A stretch of 64,000 bases of DNA, from the NCBI RefSeq assembly GCF_023062595.1, contig NZ_JALLAN010000001.1, forward strand, positions 434,001 to 498,000, in the 5' to 3' direction. The DNA is from Arthrobacter rhizosphaerae (GTDB lineage Bacteria > Actinomycetota > Actinomycetes > Actinomycetales > Micrococcaceae). The notes under the pieces were generated by a model. That model worked only from the letters and a program-made list of their open reading frames with translations, ran no database searches and was not told where the DNA came from. Each line of letters begins with the position of its first letter. The first letter of the stretch is position 1. Position numbers and translations under genes: made by a program. Positions 60,996-64,000 of this stretch are shown piece by piece.

Positions 60996-63098
60996 ATGAC
61001 AGAAGTAGTGGACCGCACCGGCACCTCCCCAGATGCCAGTGCACCCAAGGCCATCACGGGTCACCCGGCCATTGACGTTGCCGCGCTAGGCGAGCAACTC
61101 CTGGGTAAATGGGCCGACATCCGCAGGCAGGCTCGTGACCTCTCTGCCCGTCCTGAGCTGCACAAGACCGAAGGCCTTACGCACACGGAGCACCGCAAGC
61201 GTACTTTCGGCCAGCTGAGTTTCCTTGTGGACAACGGAGCCGTTCACCGCGCCTTCCCATCGTCGCTCGGTGGTTCAGATGACCATGGCGGAAACATTGC
61301 AGGGTTTGAGGAGCTGGTGACGGCGGATCCGTCCCTGCAGATCAAGGCCGGAGTACAGTGGGGCCTCTTCGGTTCCGCGGTGATGCATCTGGGCACTGAG
61401 GACCACCACCGCAAGTGGCTGCCCGGCATCATGAACCTCGACATTCCTGGTTGCTTCGCGATGACCGAGACCGGCCACGGCTCGGACGTCGCCAGCATAG
61501 CCACAACCGCTACCTACGAGCCTGCTACCCAGGAATTCGTGATCGACACGCCGTTCAGGGCTGCGTGGAAGGACTACATCGGCAATGCGGCCATTGACGG
61601 CCTCGGTGCCGTAGTTTTTGCCCAGCTTGTGACTTTGGGCGTTAACCATGGGGTGCACGCGTTCTATGTTGAACTCCGTGATCCTGCCACGAAAGAATTC
61701 CTGCCGGGCATCGGCGGGGAGGATGACGGCGTCAAGGGCGGACTTAACGGCATTGACAATGGCCGTCTGCATTTCTCAGCTGTCCGGATCCCCCGGACAA
61801 ACCTCCTGAACCGCTACGGAAACGTCGACGTCGACGGATCCTACACTTCCCCTATCGCCAGTCCCGGCCGCCGGTTCTTCACGATGCTCGGAACCTTGGT
61901 CCAGGGCCGTGTCTCCCTTGATGGTGCTGCAGTGGCAGCCAGCAAGCTTGCCCTGAAGACGGCCATTCAGTACGCCACCGAACGGCGTCAGTTCAATGCC
62001 TCCTCCCCCACCGAGGAGGAGGTGCTGCTGGATTACCAACGGCACCAGCGCCGCCTGTTCACCAGGCTGGCAACGACTTACGCCGCGAGCTTTGCGCATG
62101 AACAGCTGCTGCAGAAGTTCGACGACGTTTTCTCCGGGGCCCACGACTCCGACGCAGACCGCCAGGACCTGGAAACCCTCGCCGCCGCCCTCAAACCCCT
62201 GAGCACATGGCACGCGTTGGACACGCTGCAGGAATGCCGGGAAGCGTGCGGCGGAGCCGGGTTCCTGATTGAGAACCGATTCGCGTCGCTGCGGGCAGAT
62301 CTCGACGTCTACGTCACGTTCGAAGGCGACAACACTGTCCTGCTTCAGCTCGTCGCCAAGCGGCTCCTCGCCGACTACGCCAACGAATTCCGCAACGTGG
62401 ACTTCGGCGTGTTGGCGCGATATGTCGTGGGCCAGGCGGCCGACGTCGCGATCCACCGCACAGGCCTCCGCCAGGTGGCTCAGTTCGTGGCCGACACCGG
62501 ATCACCGCAGAAGGCGGCCATAGCGCTCCGGCACGAGGAGGGTCAGCGCGCCTTGCTTACCGAGCGGGTGCAATCGATGGTGGCCGAGGTGGGTTCCGCG
62601 CTCAAAGGCGCCAGCAAATTGCCCCAGCACCAGGCTGCTGCCGTTTTCAACCTCCATCAGGACGATCTGATCGATGCAGCACAGGCCCATGCCGAGCTGC
62701 TCCAGTGGGAAGCGTTCACGGAAGCGCTCAACCAGGTAGCTGACCCTGGCACCAAAACCGTCCTTACCTGGCTTCGTGATCTCTTCGGCCTCTCGCTGAT
62801 CGAGAAAAACCTCTCATGGTACCTGATGAACGGGCGGCTCTCCATGCAGCGCGGACGTACCGTGGGTGACTACATCAACCGGCTGCTCATCAAGATCCGC
62901 CCTCACGCCCTGGACCTGGTAGACGCCTTCGGGTACGGCCCCGAGCACCTTCGTGCAGCCATCGCCACAGGCGCCGAGAAGACCCGCCAGGACGAAGCCC
63001 GCGATTATTTCCGGGCGCAGCGGGCCAGCGGGCAGGCGCCCGTTGACGAGAAATCCATCCTGGCGCGCCAAGCCGGCGGAAAGCCGACACAGAGCTGA
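60996..63098 (+). CDS. Acyl-CoA oxidase
   Basis: A 700-residue flavoprotein of the acyl-CoA oxidase family, which makes 2-enoyl-CoA and passes electrons to O2 to give H2O2. Typical ACOX segments: GCFAMTETGHGSDVASI (about residues 150-166), FVIDTPFRAAWKDYIG (about 180-195), the ERRQF helix and the catalytic Glu in FEGDNTVLLQLVAKRLL (about 446). Length fits peroxisome-type oxidases rather than the about 390-residue dehydrogenases. GAAGGA stands 6 bases before the ATG; 54 bases after tetR, probably co-transcribed. Confidence 0.9.
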   Translation: MTEVVDRTGTSPDASAPKAITGHPAIDVAALGEQLLGKWADIRRQARDLSARPELHKTEGLTHTEHRKRTFGQLSFLVDNGAVHRAFPSSLGGSDDHGGNIAGFEELVTADPSLQIKAGVQWGLFGSAVMHLGTEDHHRKWLPGIMNLDIPGCFAMTETGHGSDVASIATTATYEPATQEFVIDTPFRAAWKDYIGNAAIDGLGAVVFAQLVTLGVNHGVHAFYVELRDPATKEFLPGIGGEDDGVKGGLNGIDNGRLHFSAVRIPRTNLLNRYGNVDVDGSYTSPIASPGRRFFTMLGTLVQGRVSLDGAAVAASKLALKTAIQYATERRQFNASSPTEEEVLLDYQRHQRRLFTRLATTYAASFAHEQLLQKFDDVFSGAHDSDADRQDLETLAAALKPLSTWHALDTLQECREACGGAGFLIENRFASLRADLDVYVTFEGDNTVLLQLVAKRLLADYANEFRNVDFGVLARYVVGQAADVAIHRTGLRQVAQFVADTGSPQKAAIALRHEEGQRALLTERVQSMVAEVGSALKGASKLPQHQAAAVFNLHQDDLIDAAQAHAELLQWEAFTEALNQVADPGTKTVLTWLRDLFGLSLIEKNLSWYLMNGRLSMQRGRTVGDYINRLLIKIRPHALDLVDAFGYGPEHLRAAIATGAEKTRQDEARDYFRAQRASGQAPVDEKSILARQAGGKPTQS

Positions 63099-63132
63099 CC
63101 CGAACACTGTTCCGGCGAGACTTGCCGGGCAG

Positions 63133-63180
63133 ACGACGACGGCGCCGCTCCCCTGCTGAGGGGAACGGCGCCGTCGTCGT
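63133..63180. terminator. Bidirectional terminator between the acyl-CoA oxidase and glgA genes
   Basis: A perfect 15-bp stem (ACGACGACGGCGCCG at 63133-63147 with CGGCGCCGTCGTCGT at 63166-63180) encloses a second stem TCCCC/GGGGA and a short loop. It lies between convergent genes. Confidence 0.88.
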
Positions 63181-63244
63181 CGTTTAGCTCTTACCGCGAC
63201 CGGCCGCGCAGGTTACGCGAGGCGGGCGAATAAGAAGTCTGACT

Positions 63245-64000
63245 TCAGGACAGAACTGAGCGGTAAACCTGAAGGGTGGTTTCAGTGATGGATTCCCAGG
63301 AGAAGTGCTCCTCAGCCCTGAGCCTGCCGGCTTTGCCCATGGCTCGGGCACGCTGCGGATCCGAGACCACCTCAGTGAGGGCGGCCGCGAACTCTGTAAC
63401 GAACTTCTCCGGATCCAACGGGGTTCCGGTGCCGTCAGTAACCTGCTCCAGTTCAACAAGCAGCCCTGTTTCCCCGTGCTGGACAACCTCAGGAATTCCA
63501 CCGGTGGCGCTTGCCACAACCGCGGCACCGCAGGCCATCGCCTCGAGGTTCACGATCCCCAAGGGCTCGTAGATGGACGGGCAGGCGAAGGCCGTTGCAT
63601 GGCTGAGCACCTGGACGAGTTCATGACGGGGAAGCATCCGCTCCACCAGCACAACTCCGGTGCGCTGTTTCTGCAATTCCTCGATCAGCCGGGCAGTTTC
63701 CGCTGCGAGTTCTGGCGTGTCGGCGGCGCCAAGGCAGAGGACCAGTTGGACGTCGGCGGGCAGCTTGGCCGCTGCACGAAGCAGATATGGCACGCCCTTC
63801 TGACGGGTGTTGCGCCCCACAAACACAACACTGGGCAGGTCAGGATCGATGCCGAGGGCCCGGATGGCATCAGTGCCCTCGTCCCGGTTCCAAAGGCTGA
63901 CATCGATACCGTTGTGCACCACCTTGACCTTTTCAGGATCAACGTCCGGGTAGCTGCGCAGGATGTCCTGGCGCATGCCTTCAGAGACAGCGATGATGGC
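63245..64000 (-). CDS. glgA: Actinobacterial glycogen synthase GlgA, C-terminal part
   Basis: The end of a GT4-type glycosyltransferase; the frame remains open to the window edge, so about 252 codons are present and the N-terminal domain is missing. Visible motifs are VVHNGIDVSLW, VVFVGRNTRQKGVPYLLRAA, the EX7E-like ACPSIYEPLGIVNLEAMACG and VASATGGIPEVVQHGETGLLV. It fits the actinobacterial GlgA that extends alpha-1,4-glucan or makes maltose-1-phosphate from ADP/UDP-glucose. An internal ATG at 63976 is not the start. Confidence 0.85.
   Translation of the reverse strand, partial: AIIAVSEGMRQDILRSYPDVDPEKVKVVHNGIDVSLWNRDEGTDAIRALGIDPDLPSVVFVGRNTRQKGVPYLLRAAAKLPADVQLVLCLGAADTPELAAETARLIEELQKQRTGVVLVERMLPRHELVQVLSHATAFACPSIYEPLGIVNLEAMACGAAVVASATGGIPEVVQHGETGLLVELEQVTDGTGTPLDPEKFVTEFAAALTEVVSDPQRARAMGKAGRLRAEEHFSWESITETTLQVYRSVLS

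Noticed and set aside
1..64000. CRISPR array, prophage, insertion sequence or genomic island
   Set aside because: No spaced direct repeats, integrase, transposase or attachment-site repeats were seen; gene content is chromosomal and typical of the family.

Overview
The window looks like chromosome from a high-GC actinomycete of the Micrococcaceae, most like Arthrobacter or Pseudarthrobacter. The grounds are strong GC bias, a complete Pup-proteasome locus with a fused PafB-PafC regulator, a mycothiol ligase (MshC), RbpA, an actinobacterial GlgA, and many genes whose start codon sits directly behind a -10 hexamer (leaderless type). It holds about 59 protein genes (including a 9-codon leader ORF and a 58-residue gene) and one tRNA-Leu. 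I see no insertion sequence, phage or CRISPR array, and no gap over 300 bases without a gene.

Layout. 0.2-5.6 kb: a large secreted two-module GH43 arabinan/xylan-type hydrolase. 5.6-8.7 kb: a three-gene operon of type III polyketide synthase, methyltransferase and flavin hydroxylase, probably making a resorcinol or quinone lipid. 8.7-16.2 kb: SnoaL-like protein, lipoprotein, peptide deformylase, S9 peptidase, rRNA methyltransferase, NfeD/SPFH membrane pair and rbpA. 16.3-25.4 kb (minus strand): polyprenol-phosphate mannose synthase, amidohydrolase, HelY helicase, TatC, TatA, a small membrane protein and PafBC. 25.6-34.9 kb (minus): two FKBP isomerases, then PafA, PrcA, PrcB, Pup, Dop, Mpa/ARC and TrmI, i.e. 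the whole pupylation and proteasome pathway. 35-45 kb: site-2 protease, HAD phosphatase, PAC2 protein, MshC, UppP, aldo/keto reductase, small proteins, acyl-CoA dehydrogenase, M20 peptidase, tRNA-Leu(GAG) and a YqeY protein. 45-50 kb: an NsrR-flavohaemoglobin nitric-oxide defence pair with palindromic sites, then small envelope and stress proteins. 50-56.5 kb: MalQ, an M50-type membrane protein behind a leader ORF, a Xi-type GST, a serine hydrolase and an FUSC transporter. 56.5-63.1 kb: a self-contained beta-oxidation module (MaoC hydratase, FabG4-type dehydrogenase, thiolase, TetR, acyl-CoA oxidase) around a perfect 14-bp inverted repeat. 63.2 kb to the end: the C-terminal part of GlgA.

The most notable signals are: the leaderless promoter pattern TANNNT-N6-8-ATG/GTG at 22 starts, which also corrects several gene starts; the symmetric operator-promoter between thiolase and TetR; the beta-oxidation set that pairs an acyl-CoA oxidase with a MaoC hydratase; the polyketide operon; the NsrR/hmp palindromes; a sigma-R-type promoter before rbpA; and the leader ORF coupled to a membrane metallopeptidase. 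Most genes are known families. The novelty lies in regulation and in the combinations.
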